Source: DAIDKA01 sp049792815 (GTDB taxonomy: Bacteria; Pseudomonadota; Gammaproteobacteria; Steroidobacterales; Steroidobacteraceae). Taken from it: a stretch of 21,802 nucleotides of DNA. Under the pieces are notes generated by a model. That model did not search any database. It was not told the origin of the DNA and saw only the letters and a list, made by a program, of their open reading frames with translations. The position numbers were made by a program, and so were the translations under genes. The stretch covers positions 1-21,802 of the forward strand of contig JBARBG010000035.1 in assembly GCA_049792815.1 (NCBI GenBank), read 5' to 3'. Shown piece after piece: positions 1-7,834 of the stretch (positions are counted from its first letter, which is position 1; every line of letters starts with the position of its first letter).

Positions 1-617
1 GCAAGGACCGCAGCATCCTGTTCTGGAAGTCCATGCCGGTGTCGGACACGCTGACGGTGCTGTCGAAACTGCTGCTGGTGGTGGTGCTGGTACCGCTGGG
101 GGTGTACCTGGTTTCGCTGGTGACCACTTTGCTGATGTCCGGCATCTACCTGCTGCGCACCGGCCAGGATCATACCCAGGGTTTTTTCTGGGATGGGGGC
201 ACCTGGCTGCGGATCCAGTGGATCACGCTGGTTTCAATCGTCGCCGGCTCCCTGTGGTATGCGCCGATCACGGCCTTCCTGATGCTGGTATCCGCCTGGG
301 CACGCCGCAGCGTGCAGCTGTGGGTATTCCTGCCGCCCATCATCCTCGCGGTGGGTGAGAGCTTCGCGCTGGGCTCGCATCACATCAGGGATATCCTCTT
401 CTATCGTCTGGGTGGCGTGTTCGCCCGCAACATGAACATGGTCGCCCTGCCTGGAACCCGTACCGACGCGGACGCGCGCGGGAGCCTGAACCTGTTGTTC
501 GCGAGCATCGATCCCTCGCCGGTGTTCGCCAATGCGGATCTGTGGCTCGGCCTGGTGGTGGCAGCGTTGTTGATTGTCGCAACCATCCGCATCAGGCAGT
601 ATCGGGACGATACCTGA
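1..617 (+). CDS. ABC-2 type transporter permease, C-terminal part (5' end outside window)
   Basis: The reading frame is open from base 3, before the first in-frame ATG at 33, and the residues ahead of that ATG read KDRSILFWKS. That stretch followed by MPVSDT is a cytoplasmic-loop sequence typical of ABC-2 permeases, so the true start lies left of the window. At least four hydrophobic segments are visible: residues about 8-36, 62-86, 94-112 and 172-188 counted from the ATG at 33. Such proteins form the membrane channel of an exporter together with an ATPase that is normally encoded just upstream. The substrate cannot be told. The gene runs into the Mla-like operon (44-bp overlap or 16-bp gap, depending on that gene's start) but belongs to a different transporter family, so the co-transcription may be only positional. 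Confidence 0.8.
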   Translation, partial: KDRSILFWKSMPVSDTLTVLSKLLLVVVLVPLGVYLVSLVTTLLMSGIYLLRTGQDHTQGFFWDGGTWLRIQWITLVSIVAGSLWYAPITAFLMLVSAWARRSVQLWVFLPPIILAVGESFALGSHHIRDILFYRLGGVFARNMNMVALPGTRTDADARGSLNLLFASIDPSPVFANADLWLGLVVAALLIVATIRIRQYRDDT

Positions 618-1755
618 TGCTCCCGACCACCACGTGTATTTGGAAAGCCGCCGCACGGCGCAGGGCGTCGAACTTCACCTGATCGGCCCCTGGCGCATCA
701 CGCAACTGGACGCCCTCGCCCGCGAGCTCGCCGCCGTGGAGCTGGCCGGTGCCACTTACGTTCGGATCGACACCACGGCCCTAAGCGCGCTCGACCTGTC
801 GGCGAGCGTCAAACTGCGTGACTTCGTCACGCGCGCCGCGGCCGCCGGCGCCACTGTCGAATTTGCCGGGTCCCCCCCTGATCAGCTGCGTCTGATTGCC
901 ACGGCCACCGGCGATCCGCCGCCGGTCGAACATCCCGACGTTCCCGGGCCGCACGACATCGAGGAACCGGTGGAGGCGCTCGGGCGGCGCGTGGTCGGCG
1001 GCTGGGATGATCTGCTGAGCGGGTTCGCCTTCGTCGGGCGCATCGCCGTGACGGCCGTAAGCGCGCTGCGCGCACCCAGGCGGCTGCGGCCGATTTCAAT
1101 CGCGCGCCATGTCTATGAAACCGGCATCACGGCCATTCCGATCGTCGCGCTGATCGCATTTCTGATCAGCGTCATCATTGCCTACATGAGTGCCCAGCAG
1201 CTGGCCCGATTCGGCGCCGAGCTGTTCGTCGTGGACCTGGTCACCATCGGGGTGCTGCGCGAACTGGGAGTGCTGCTGACGGCGATCATCGTGGCCGGCC
1301 GCTCAGGCAGCGCTTTCGCTGCGGAGATCGGCTCCATGCAGCTGAACGAGGAGGTGGATGCGCTGCGGGCCATCGGCATGGACCCCTACGATGCCCTGAT
1401 TCTGCCGCGCATCATCGGGCTCACCATCGCCCTGCCGCTGCTGACCGTGATTGCCGATGCGGTGGGGCTGACCGGCGGTGCCCTGCTGTGCAAGTACCTG
1501 CTGGACATCCCGCTGCCGCAATACCTGATCCGCATGAACGATTCCATCGCCTCAACCACCTTCTGGGTGGGCGTGATCAAGGCGCCGGTGTTCGGCATGC
1601 TGATCGGACTTGCGGGCACCTACCGCGGCATGCAGGTGCGCGGCTCCTCCCGGGAGCTGGGCCGGCTGACCACCGTGGCCGTGGTGCAGGCGATCTTCGT
1701 GGTGTTGCTGGCGGATGCGCTGTTCGCCGTGCTGTTCATGGAAATGGATATCTGA
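574..1755 (+). CDS. Mla-type phospholipid ABC transporter permease with fused N-terminal STAS (MlaB-like) domain
   Basis: Residues about 22-115 look like a STAS fold: a GxW strand-turn, then an LxxLxxxL helix, then the IDTTALSALD strand. The rest, from about 135 to 393, is an MlaE permease with five or six hydrophobic segments and the conserved family stretch RSGSAFAAEIGSMQLNEEVD (residues 248-267). In E. coli the STAS protein MlaB and the permease MlaE are separate; here they form one chain. MlaE-family permeases sit in the inner membrane and move phospholipid with MlaF and MlaD. The start is uncertain. TTG at 574 overlaps the previous gene by 44 bp and GTG at 634 leaves a 16-bp gap; neither has a strong ribosome binding site. 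The stop overlaps the next start (TGATG), implying coupled translation. In the STAS core the usual D-T/S-A-G reads DLSAS, which is unusual. Confidence 0.85.
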   Translation: MSQPSASGSIGTIPDAPDHHVYLESRRTAQGVELHLIGPWRITQLDALARELAAVELAGATYVRIDTTALSALDLSASVKLRDFVTRAAAAGATVEFAGSPPDQLRLIATATGDPPPVEHPDVPGPHDIEEPVEALGRRVVGGWDDLLSGFAFVGRIAVTAVSALRAPRRLRPISIARHVYETGITAIPIVALIAFLISVIIAYMSAQQLARFGAELFVVDLVTIGVLRELGVLLTAIIVAGRSGSAFAAEIGSMQLNEEVDALRAIGMDPYDALILPRIIGLTIALPLLTVIADAVGLTGGALLCKYLLDIPLPQYLIRMNDSIASTTFWVGVIKAPVFGMLIGLAGTYRGMQVRGSSRELGRLTTVAVVQAIFVVLLADALFAVLFMEMDI

Positions 1756-2531
1756 TGGCGCCGCGGGTGGAGGTTCACGGGCTGGTCAACCGCTTCGGGC
1801 CCCAGGTGGTGCACGACGGCCTGGACATGACGGTGCAGGCGCAGGAGATCTTCGGCGTCGTCGGCGGCTCCGGGGCGGGCAAGTCGGTGCTGCTGCGGAG
1901 CATCCTCGGCCTGCGGCGGCCGCAGGCCGGCACGGTGCTGCTCAACGGCGAGGATGTCACGCGCCTGACGGCGCTGCAGATGCGGGCGGTCAAGGCCGAT
2001 TACGGGGTCACCTTCCAGCAAGGAGCGCTGTTCAGCGCCCTGACCGTGCTGCAAAACGTGCAGCTGCCGATGCTCGAGTATCTGCGGCTCCCGGACTCGG
2101 ACCTGGATGAACTGGCGATGCTGAAGGTGCGCATGGTCGGGTTGCCCGCGGACAGTGCCGGCAAGTACCCCTCCCAGCTTTCCGGCGGCATGATCAAGCG
2201 CGCCGCCCTGGCGCGGGCGCTGGCCCTGGACCCGCAGCTGCTGTTCCTGGATGAACCGACGTCGGGCTTAGATCCGATCAGTGCCGCGGCCTTCGATGAG
2301 CTGCTGCTGTACCTGCACCAGCACCTGCACCTGACCGTGGTCATGATCACGCATGATCTGGACACGATCTTCCGTACCTGCAATCGTGTCGGTGTGATCG
2401 TGGACCGGCACATGGTGACTGACACCCTGGCCGGCATCATGGACAATCCCCACCCCTGGATACAGGCGTACTTCCACGGCGTGCGGGCCCGCCTCCACAG
2501 CGTGCACGCCGGAGTGACCGATGGAGCGTGA
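1755..2531 (+). CDS. Mla-type phospholipid ABC transporter ATP-binding protein (MlaF-like)
   Basis: A 258-residue ABC ATPase, the normal length for MlaF. Visible motifs in order are Walker A GGSGAGKS (residues 37-44), the Q-loop in VTFQQGALF, the signature LSGGMIKRAALARAL, Walker B LLFLDEPTSGLDP and the switch histidine in MITHDLD. The signature variant SGGMxKRAALARAL is the one typical of the Mla/Ttg2A branch. The protein hydrolyses ATP at the cytoplasmic face to drive lipid movement through the permease encoded just before it. The open frame extends far upstream, but the ATG at 1755 overlaps the permease stop by one base and gives the proper N-terminus (MAPRVEVHGL), so the longer ORF is not used. 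The 3' end overlaps the MCE gene by 11 bases. Confidence 0.92.
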   Translation: MAPRVEVHGLVNRFGPQVVHDGLDMTVQAQEIFGVVGGSGAGKSVLLRSILGLRRPQAGTVLLNGEDVTRLTALQMRAVKADYGVTFQQGALFSALTVLQNVQLPMLEYLRLPDSDLDELAMLKVRMVGLPADSAGKYPSQLSGGMIKRAALARALALDPQLLFLDEPTSGLDPISAAAFDELLLYLHQHLHLTVVMITHDLDTIFRTCNRVGVIVDRHMVTDTLAGIMDNPHPWIQAYFHGVRARLHSVHAGVTDGA

Positions 2532-3456
2532 AGCAAACTATGCCGCGGTGGGCGCCTTCGTGCTGCTGGTCATCGCCATGGCCGGCCTCTTCGTCTACTG
2601 GTACACCGATGCGCGCGGGCACCGCGACTTCGCCCGCTATGAAGTCTATTTCGACGGCAGCGTCAGCGGCCTCACCCAGGGCGCGCCGGTGCGCTACCTG
2701 GGTGTGAACGTGGGCCGCGTGGTGAACATGTACATCGATCCGCGCAGTGCCAGCCGCGTGCAGGTCATTGTCGATATCGATTCGGCGACGCCAGTGTCCG
2801 ATCAATCGGTGGCGCAGCTGTCGCAGCAGGGCGTGACGGGGGTGCTGTTCATCGATCTGCTGCGCGAGGCGGGCAACAAACCCTTGCTGCCAGCCGTGCC
2901 CAGCGAGCGCTACCCGGTCATACGCTCCTCGAAGTCCAACTTCGACCTGCTGCTGGCCAGCCTGCCGGAAATGGTCGGCCGCGCCACCGACGCCCTGGGC
3001 CGCATCGAGCTGCTGCTGGATGACGACAACATCAAATCGATCACGCATGCCTTCAGCAACCTGGACACCACCACCCGGGCGCTTCCCGATACCATCAGGG
3101 AAATACGCAGCCTGGTCGCCGATCTGCATGAGACCTCCGATGAGTTTCGCGCCACCGCTGCGAGCGTGCGCGGCGTGAGCGACACGGCGGGGCCGCAGCT
3201 GACTGCCGCGATGGAGCACATCGCCATGGTCACGGCGCACCTGAGCGATGCCACCGATAATCTGGATCAGGTGATCCGCGAGAATCGCGGCGACATCCGC
3301 GGCTTCACCCGCGAGAGCCTGCCGCAGGTGCAGATCCTGCTGCAGGACAGCCGCGCCGCGATCACCGAGGTACGTGATCTGATGCACAGCCTGCGCGAGA
3401 ATCCCTCGCAGCTGCTGTTTGAAAAGCCGGATCAGGGAGTCGCAATTCCAAAATGA
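2521..3456 (+). CDS. MCE-domain protein (MlaD-like), substrate-binding component of the lipid transporter
   Basis: This 311-residue protein has one N-terminal transmembrane helix (about residues 11-28, in AFVLLVIAMAGLFVYW). An MCE domain follows (about 40-115), with the recognisable GLTQGAPVRYLGVNVGRV stretch and QGVTGVLFIDL. The long C-terminal part (about 150-300) is largely helical and rich in T, D and R, and ends with NPSQLLFEKP, a tail often seen in MCE proteins that work with an ABC-aux lipoprotein. MCE proteins form hexameric rings in the periplasm that carry phospholipid between the inner and outer membranes. It is longer than E. coli MlaD (about 180 residues) because of the helical extension. 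The ATG overlaps the ATPase gene, and the stop overlaps the lipoprotein start (ATGA at 3453-3456). Confidence 0.9.
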   Translation: MEREANYAAVGAFVLLVIAMAGLFVYWYTDARGHRDFARYEVYFDGSVSGLTQGAPVRYLGVNVGRVVNMYIDPRSASRVQVIVDIDSATPVSDQSVAQLSQQGVTGVLFIDLLREAGNKPLLPAVPSERYPVIRSSKSNFDLLLASLPEMVGRATDALGRIELLLDDDNIKSITHAFSNLDTTTRALPDTIREIRSLVADLHETSDEFRATAASVRGVSDTAGPQLTAAMEHIAMVTAHLSDATDNLDQVIRENRGDIRGFTRESLPQVQILLQDSRAAITEVRDLMHSLRENPSQLLFEKPDQGVAIPK

Positions 3457-4082
3457 GCCATCCGCGCTGCCTGCTGCTGTGCCTGTTCCTCACCCTGTCG
3501 GGCTGCTCGAACCTGCTGCACAGTGATGCCCCGGCGCTGCAGCTGTATGTGCTGCAGCCGCCGGCGCTGCCGGCGCAGAACGCCACGGCCGTGGCAACCC
3601 TGCGCATTTCCCGGCCGCTGCCGGGACCGGGCCTCAATACCGACCGTATCGCGCTGCTGCAGATGGGCGATCGGCTGGACTACTACGCCGGCAGCCGCTG
3701 GAGTGCGCCGCTGCCCGACATCGTGGCTGATCTGGAACTGGCGGCGTTTCGTGGCGATGCCAGCCTGGGCGCGGTCGTGGATGACCGCAGCAGCTTCAAT
3801 GCCGACTATCTGCTGCAGACCTCCATTGCGCGTTTCACTGCCGAGTATGCGACGGCCTCCGCAGCGCCCCTGATCAGGGTGGAGCTGCATTTCCTGTTGA
3901 TACGCAGAAGCGACGCGACGCTGGTGGGCAACTTTGCGCAAAGCGAGCGCCAGCAGGCCCAGGAGAACCGGATGGCCAGCGTGGTGGCCGCCTTCTCCGC
4001 GGCCGCGGATCGGGCCATCATTGCCGCGGCCGCGCAGACCGACACACTGCTCAGGTCCGCGAAATCCCCAACAGCTCCATGA
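3453..4082 (+). CDS. ABC-type transport auxiliary lipoprotein (PqiC/ABC_trans_aux family)
   Basis: A 209-residue lipoprotein. The N-terminus MSHPRCLLLCLFLTLSGC is a lipoprotein signal with lipobox LSGC, so Cys18 should be lipidated after cleavage. The mature part begins with an outward-going strand (LQLYVLQPP), then LRISRPLPGPGLNTDRIALL and a later IRVELHFLLIRR strand. This layout is that of the ABC_trans_aux family, which includes PqiC. It probably sits in the outer membrane or periplasm as the docking partner for the MCE ring. Its ATG overlaps the MCE stop by four bases, so it is the last gene of the operon. The last 32 bases overlap, on opposite strands, the end of the PLD-like gene. No terminator is visible after it. 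Confidence 0.85.
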   Translation: MSHPRCLLLCLFLTLSGCSNLLHSDAPALQLYVLQPPALPAQNATAVATLRISRPLPGPGLNTDRIALLQMGDRLDYYAGSRWSAPLPDIVADLELAAFRGDASLGAVVDDRSSFNADYLLQTSIARFTAEYATASAAPLIRVELHFLLIRRSDATLVGNFAQSERQQAQENRMASVVAAFSAAADRAIIAAAAQTDTLLRSAKSPTAP

Positions 4083-5448
4083 GCCGGTAGGCCCAGTAGC
4101 GCAGCTGCGAAGGATCCGTCCAGGTGTCCGCGTCGGCCGTGTACTCGATTCCCGGCGGACCCCGGTCATTCCACAGCGTGTCGAAGAACTGCTGGGCGCT
4201 TTGCAATGGCGCGGCCTCGGCCGCGCCCGCCAGCGCGGCATCCAGCGCCAGATCGTAGTCACCCAGATCGCGGCGCGTAAGGCTCGCCGAACCGGTGAGC
4301 ATCCAGGTCGGGCCGCCACCGTGGATGAGCACCAGGGCTGCGGCGAAGCGCTCACTGTGGGTGCGGTACCAGGCGACATGGATCCTGCCATCGCTGGCCG
4401 CGATGAGTTCACTGCCGACGGATTGATTGGCGCTGCGCCACAGCGAGGCGGATTTGTACGGATCAAGGATCAACCGCACGGCGACACCGCGGCGGCTCGC
4501 CGCCAGCAGTGCCGTGATGGTGGCCCGCTCCGAGAGGCTGTCAGTGGCAATGTCGATGGTGTCCCCGCGGCCGGTCGCGGCGATGTGCGCCAGCAGCGCA
4601 TCGCGGATCGCCCCTTCGCCCAGCCACTGGAATTTGAGGACTTCCGCGGCATCAGGGGCGGCTGCGGGTGGCGCTGCGGCCGGCGGCGCGATCGACCCGT
4701 TCCAGCCAAAGGAGCGTGCGAGCTGCAGTTCGCTGGCCAGCAACGGCGCGACCGCCGGCCCGCTGACCTCAAGGGCGGTGACCGAATCGATACTGCTCGG
4801 CATCGCAGGCTCCGCGCTGCCGGCGAGCGCCACCAGCGCGCCGTGGCCGTCATCGGCGATCAGCACCCGCCGATTGGATGATTTGAGGTTGTCAGGAAGA
4901 TTCCACCATTTGAATGCGAGCCGCCAAGGGCCGCCATACAGGACGTTGCGATCGCGCAGGCGCGTGAGGTCGGCCGTCACCACCTGGATGCCGGCCGCGC
5001 GCAGCTGCGCGAACTGCGCCGACGGCTGCGAACCATACAGATCATTGAGGGGATCGGCGATCACCAACACCTGCAGCCCGGGCAGCGCGCTCTTGCGCGC
5101 GAGCAGCGCCGCGGTCAGCTGCGCGCCCATGGGTGTGAGTGTGGCGACCGTGTCCGGCGCGTTGCGATACAGGTCGGTGCACCGGTGGCAGTCAAGCACC
5201 ACCAGGCCGCGTGCCGCGCCAATGATGCGCAGCATGGTGTCGAATATGGAGTGTGTATTGAAGCCGTGGCCGTAGGCGTCGGCGCCGGTGATGTCGTCCA
5301 GAAAGGTCACATTGCCCGCGGCAAGGATCTGCGCAGGGCTGTCCAGGCGCATGCCGGCAGGCAGCTCACGAGTGGCGAAGTACACCGCGGCCGCGCCCCA
5401 CGCCGCCGCGATGGCGGCACATGACCAGCGGGCCCACCGTGCCTTCAT
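4051..5448 (-). CDS. Phospholipase D-fold protein with both HKD motifs degenerate (probable pseudoenzyme)
   Basis: An intact 465-residue frame. An N-terminal hydrophobic stretch (about residues 9-25) suggests a signal anchor, placing the body in the periplasm. Two PLD-like halves are joined by an Ala/Pro linker (about 254-268). The strand patterns VLIADD...LAGSAEP (195-214) and LVLIHGG...LTGSASL (372-390) mark where the two HxK(x)4D motifs should be. In the first, N192 and R194 replace His and Lys while D199 is kept. In the second, A369, A371 and H376 replace His, Lys and Asp. PLD-superfamily enzymes act through these histidines, so catalysis by the usual mechanism looks impossible. The frame shows no stop or frameshift, so the fold seems maintained for another role such as lipid or nucleic acid binding. 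It lies 21 bp after the GGDEF-EAL gene, probably in one transcript. The ATG at 5448 has only a weak Shine-Dalgarno. Confidence 0.75.
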   Translation of the reverse strand: MKARWARWSCAAIAAAWGAAAVYFATRELPAGMRLDSPAQILAAGNVTFLDDITGADAYGHGFNTHSIFDTMLRIIGAARGLVVLDCHRCTDLYRNAPDTVATLTPMGAQLTAALLARKSALPGLQVLVIADPLNDLYGSQPSAQFAQLRAAGIQVVTADLTRLRDRNVLYGGPWRLAFKWWNLPDNLKSSNRRVLIADDGHGALVALAGSAEPAMPSSIDSVTALEVSGPAVAPLLASELQLARSFGWNGSIAPPAAAPPAAAPDAAEVLKFQWLGEGAIRDALLAHIAATGRGDTIDIATDSLSERATITALLAASRRGVAVRLILDPYKSASLWRSANQSVGSELIAASDGRIHVAWYRTHSERFAAALVLIHGGGPTWMLTGSASLTRRDLGDYDLALDAALAGAAEAAPLQSAQQFFDTLWNDRGPPGIEYTADADTWTDPSQLRYWAYRLMELLGISRT

Positions 5449-5469
5449 GCCCGACTCAACCGCGTAGCA

Positions 5470-7677
5470 TCATGCCCGGCGGCTCGCCAGTCCCGTGCGG
5501 TGGATGAGGTTGGCGAATGGCGCTCCACCGCTGGCCTGCCGCGCCAGCAGCGCCAGCAACGCCTCAATCGTGTTGGGCTCGCTGAACAGCTTCCCCTGGC
5601 CGAACTGGCAGCGGTGCTCGCGCAGGAAGTCGAGGTGGCGCTGTGACTCGATGCCCTCCGCCACGACATCCAGTCCCAGGCTGCGGCCCATGTCGATGAT
5701 GGTGCGGACGATGGTCGCATCGCCCGCGTCCTCCGCGACATCGCGCACGAAGGACTGGTCGATCTTCAGTGTGCCGATGGGGAACTGCTGCAGCGCCGAG
5801 AGCGAGGAGTAGCCGGTCCCGAAATCGTCGATCGAAAGATGCAGCCCCATCTCGTGCAGTTCACCCAGCAGACGCACGGTGCGCTGCGTGTCGGCCATGA
5901 GCGTGGACTCGGTGATCTCCAGTTCGAAATGCGCCGGTGACACATTGTGGCGGCGGAACACCGACCGGCAGCGCAGAATGAAGCTCGCTTCACGCAACTG
6001 TTTGAGCGACAGGTTCAAGGAGATGCGGCCCGGGTCCGGAACTTCCGCCTGCAGGCGCCGGTAATCCGTGCACACCCGGTTCAGCACCCACTCACCGATC
6101 TCCAGGATCAACCCGGTCTCCTCGGCCAGCGGAATGAACTGTGCCGGGGAAATGTCGCCATGCCCGGGCAGCCGCCAGCGCAGCAGCGCCTCGGCGCCGA
6201 TGACCCGGCCATCGGACAGGTCGACCTTGGGCTGGTAGTGGATCACCAGCTCGTCGCGCTCCAGCGCGCGGCGCAACTTGCTCTTGAGCATCAGCCGCTC
6301 CACCGCCGCCGCGTTCATCTCCGGGGAGTAGAACGCGAAGGTGTTGCCGCCGTTCTGCTTGGAGTAGTACATGGCCGCATCGGCGTTGCGTATCAGGTCG
6401 ATCACGTTCTCGGCATCGCGCGGGCAGAAGGCGATGCCGATGCTGGCGGACAGAAACAGCTCGTGCTGGTTCAGCTGGAAGGGACGGTTGATCTCGGTGA
6501 GCACCGCGCGCGCCAGGTGCGCGATCGGGCCGCGGTTGTCGGTGTCCAACGGCAGGCCTTCCATGAAGACCGCGAACTCATCGCCGGCGAGGCGTCCCAG
6601 CACCGCATCCTTGGGCAGCGAGCGCGTCAGGCGTTCGGCGAGCACTTCCAGGGCGCGGTCCCCGGCGCCGTGGCCGAAGGTATCGTTGAGTTCCTTGAAG
6701 CGGTCCAGATCCAGGTACAGCAGCGCGACCCCCTGGTTGTTGCGCACGCCGCGGGCAATGGTCTGCTGCAGCAGGTGCTGGAACTGCATGCGATTCGGGA
6801 CGCGCGTGAGGGTGTCGTAGCGTGCCAGGTAGCGGATACGGCGTTCGGTGCGCTTCTGCTCGGTGATGTTGCGGGCGACGAAGATGTAGCCCTGGAACTG
6901 TGGATCATCGCTGCCCAGCAACGATCCGGTCAGCGACACCGGAATGCTGGTGCCCTGGCGCGTCTGCACCAGGGTCTCGCGCGACTCGTGGGCCGCGCGC
7001 GACAGGTCAAAACCGGGCCGCTCGCGCTCCTCCAGAACGAAGGCGATGTTCTTGCCCTGGATCTCGCCCTCGGCATAGCCGAGCAGTTTGCAGGCGGCCT
7101 GGTTGGCGACCCGGATCACGCCATCGGGGGAGCTCACGAACACGGCATCGGTCATGCCGTTGAGCACGCTGTTCAGGTAATTTTTGGTGATGGTCGTCTG
7201 GCGCAGCTTGTAGCGCATGTGCTCCAGCGCCTTCTGCAGCTCGCCGAGCTCGTCGCGCCGCATCACGTCCACCGGGCGCGTGTAATCACCCTGGCCAAAA
7301 CGTTCGGCGCTGCGGATCATGGCCGTGATCGGCTGTTCGAGGCGGAAAGCCGCGCGCCATGCCAGCCAGGCCGCCACCAGGCCCGCCGCACCGGCCAGGA
7401 TGGCCGCGAGCGCCAGTCCGTCCAGCAGGTCGGTCTGGCTCAGCAGCCGCAGGCGCTTGAGCAGCTCCAAGGAAGTCGCGGTGCGGGCGCCCGCGCTGCT
7501 CGCCGGCGCTATGCCGGGCGTGGCGGTGGCATGAACGGCGGCCTGCGCCAGGGTCTCGACATGCTGCGAATGCAGGTGCAGCTGCCAGGCGAACAGGCCG
7601 ACGAAGGCGACGGCCGCGAGCAGCACCGCCACAAAGGCGGTACTGGCATATTTAAGCTTCAGGCTGACAGCATTCAC
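5470..7677 (-). CDS. Membrane-bound PAS-GGDEF-EAL cyclic-di-GMP signalling protein
   Basis: This 735-residue protein should make and/or break down c-di-GMP. Domains in order: TM1 (about 13-33), a short periplasmic segment (about 34-85), TM2 (about 86-108), HAMP (about 109-160), PAS (about 165-275), GGDEF (about 283-450) and EAL (about 460-715). The GGDEF signature reads AGDEF (364-368). The RxxD inhibitory site upstream is not present; the equivalent stretch is LPKD. The EAL residues are all there: E496, N555, E587, D617-D618, K638, E674 and Q694, so phosphodiesterase activity is well supported. Cyclase activity is possible. The start is GTG at 7677, which gives an N-terminus running straight into TM1; no strong ribosome binding site precedes it. 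The neighbours on the same strand are an HD phosphohydrolase upstream and the PLD-fold gene downstream. Confidence 0.92.
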   Translation of the reverse strand: MNAVSLKLKYASTAFVAVLLAAVAFVGLFAWQLHLHSQHVETLAQAAVHATATPGIAPASSAGARTATSLELLKRLRLLSQTDLLDGLALAAILAGAAGLVAAWLAWRAAFRLEQPITAMIRSAERFGQGDYTRPVDVMRRDELGELQKALEHMRYKLRQTTITKNYLNSVLNGMTDAVFVSSPDGVIRVANQAACKLLGYAEGEIQGKNIAFVLEERERPGFDLSRAAHESRETLVQTRQGTSIPVSLTGSLLGSDDPQFQGYIFVARNITEQKRTERRIRYLARYDTLTRVPNRMQFQHLLQQTIARGVRNNQGVALLYLDLDRFKELNDTFGHGAGDRALEVLAERLTRSLPKDAVLGRLAGDEFAVFMEGLPLDTDNRGPIAHLARAVLTEINRPFQLNQHELFLSASIGIAFCPRDAENVIDLIRNADAAMYYSKQNGGNTFAFYSPEMNAAAVERLMLKSKLRRALERDELVIHYQPKVDLSDGRVIGAEALLRWRLPGHGDISPAQFIPLAEETGLILEIGEWVLNRVCTDYRRLQAEVPDPGRISLNLSLKQLREASFILRCRSVFRRHNVSPAHFELEITESTLMADTQRTVRLLGELHEMGLHLSIDDFGTGYSSLSALQQFPIGTLKIDQSFVRDVAEDAGDATIVRTIIDMGRSLGLDVVAEGIESQRHLDFLREHRCQFGQGKLFSEPNTIEALLALLARQASGGAPFANLIHRTGLASRRA

Positions 7678-7721
7678 GATCGAATTGCCGCGAGTCCTTC
7701 TACGACCGCAGCAAATCCCCT

Positions 7722-7750
7722 TTTATTCCATCACTCGAAAGGTCTTTGAA
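7722..7750 (-). promoter_or_regulatory. Possible sigma-70 promoter for the GGDEF-EAL gene
   Basis: Read on the minus strand, TTCAAA (7745-7750) and AATAAA (7722-7727) are 17 bp apart, each matching four of six consensus positions. They sit in the 157-bp gap between the HD gene and the GGDEF-EAL gene, about 45 bp upstream of the GTG start. This gap is less GC-rich than its surroundings and holds nothing else I recognise. Weak evidence. Confidence 0.25.
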
Positions 7751-7834
7751 GGATCTTACCTGCGCATCCCGAGGCAGGCCAGAAGAAGGGTGAAATCGTC
7801 GTTGAACACCGACAGTAATGCCGGTGCGGCGGGA

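Noticed and set aside
1488..1754. Upstream extension of the MlaF-like ATPase frame
   Set aside because: The extra 89 residues have no ABC features and lie inside the permease gene; ATG 1755 with TGATG overlap gives the normal MlaF N-terminus.
3432..4466. A 344-codon minus-strand open frame across the lipoprotein and PLD-fold genes
   Set aside because: It lies in another frame over two better-supported genes, and shows no motifs.
5947..7749. A 600-codon plus-strand open frame opposite the GGDEF-EAL gene
   Set aside because: It is antisense to a gene with complete catalytic motifs, has a biased composition rich in Q, H, R and G with no recognisable domain, and is typical of open frames opposite GC-rich genes.
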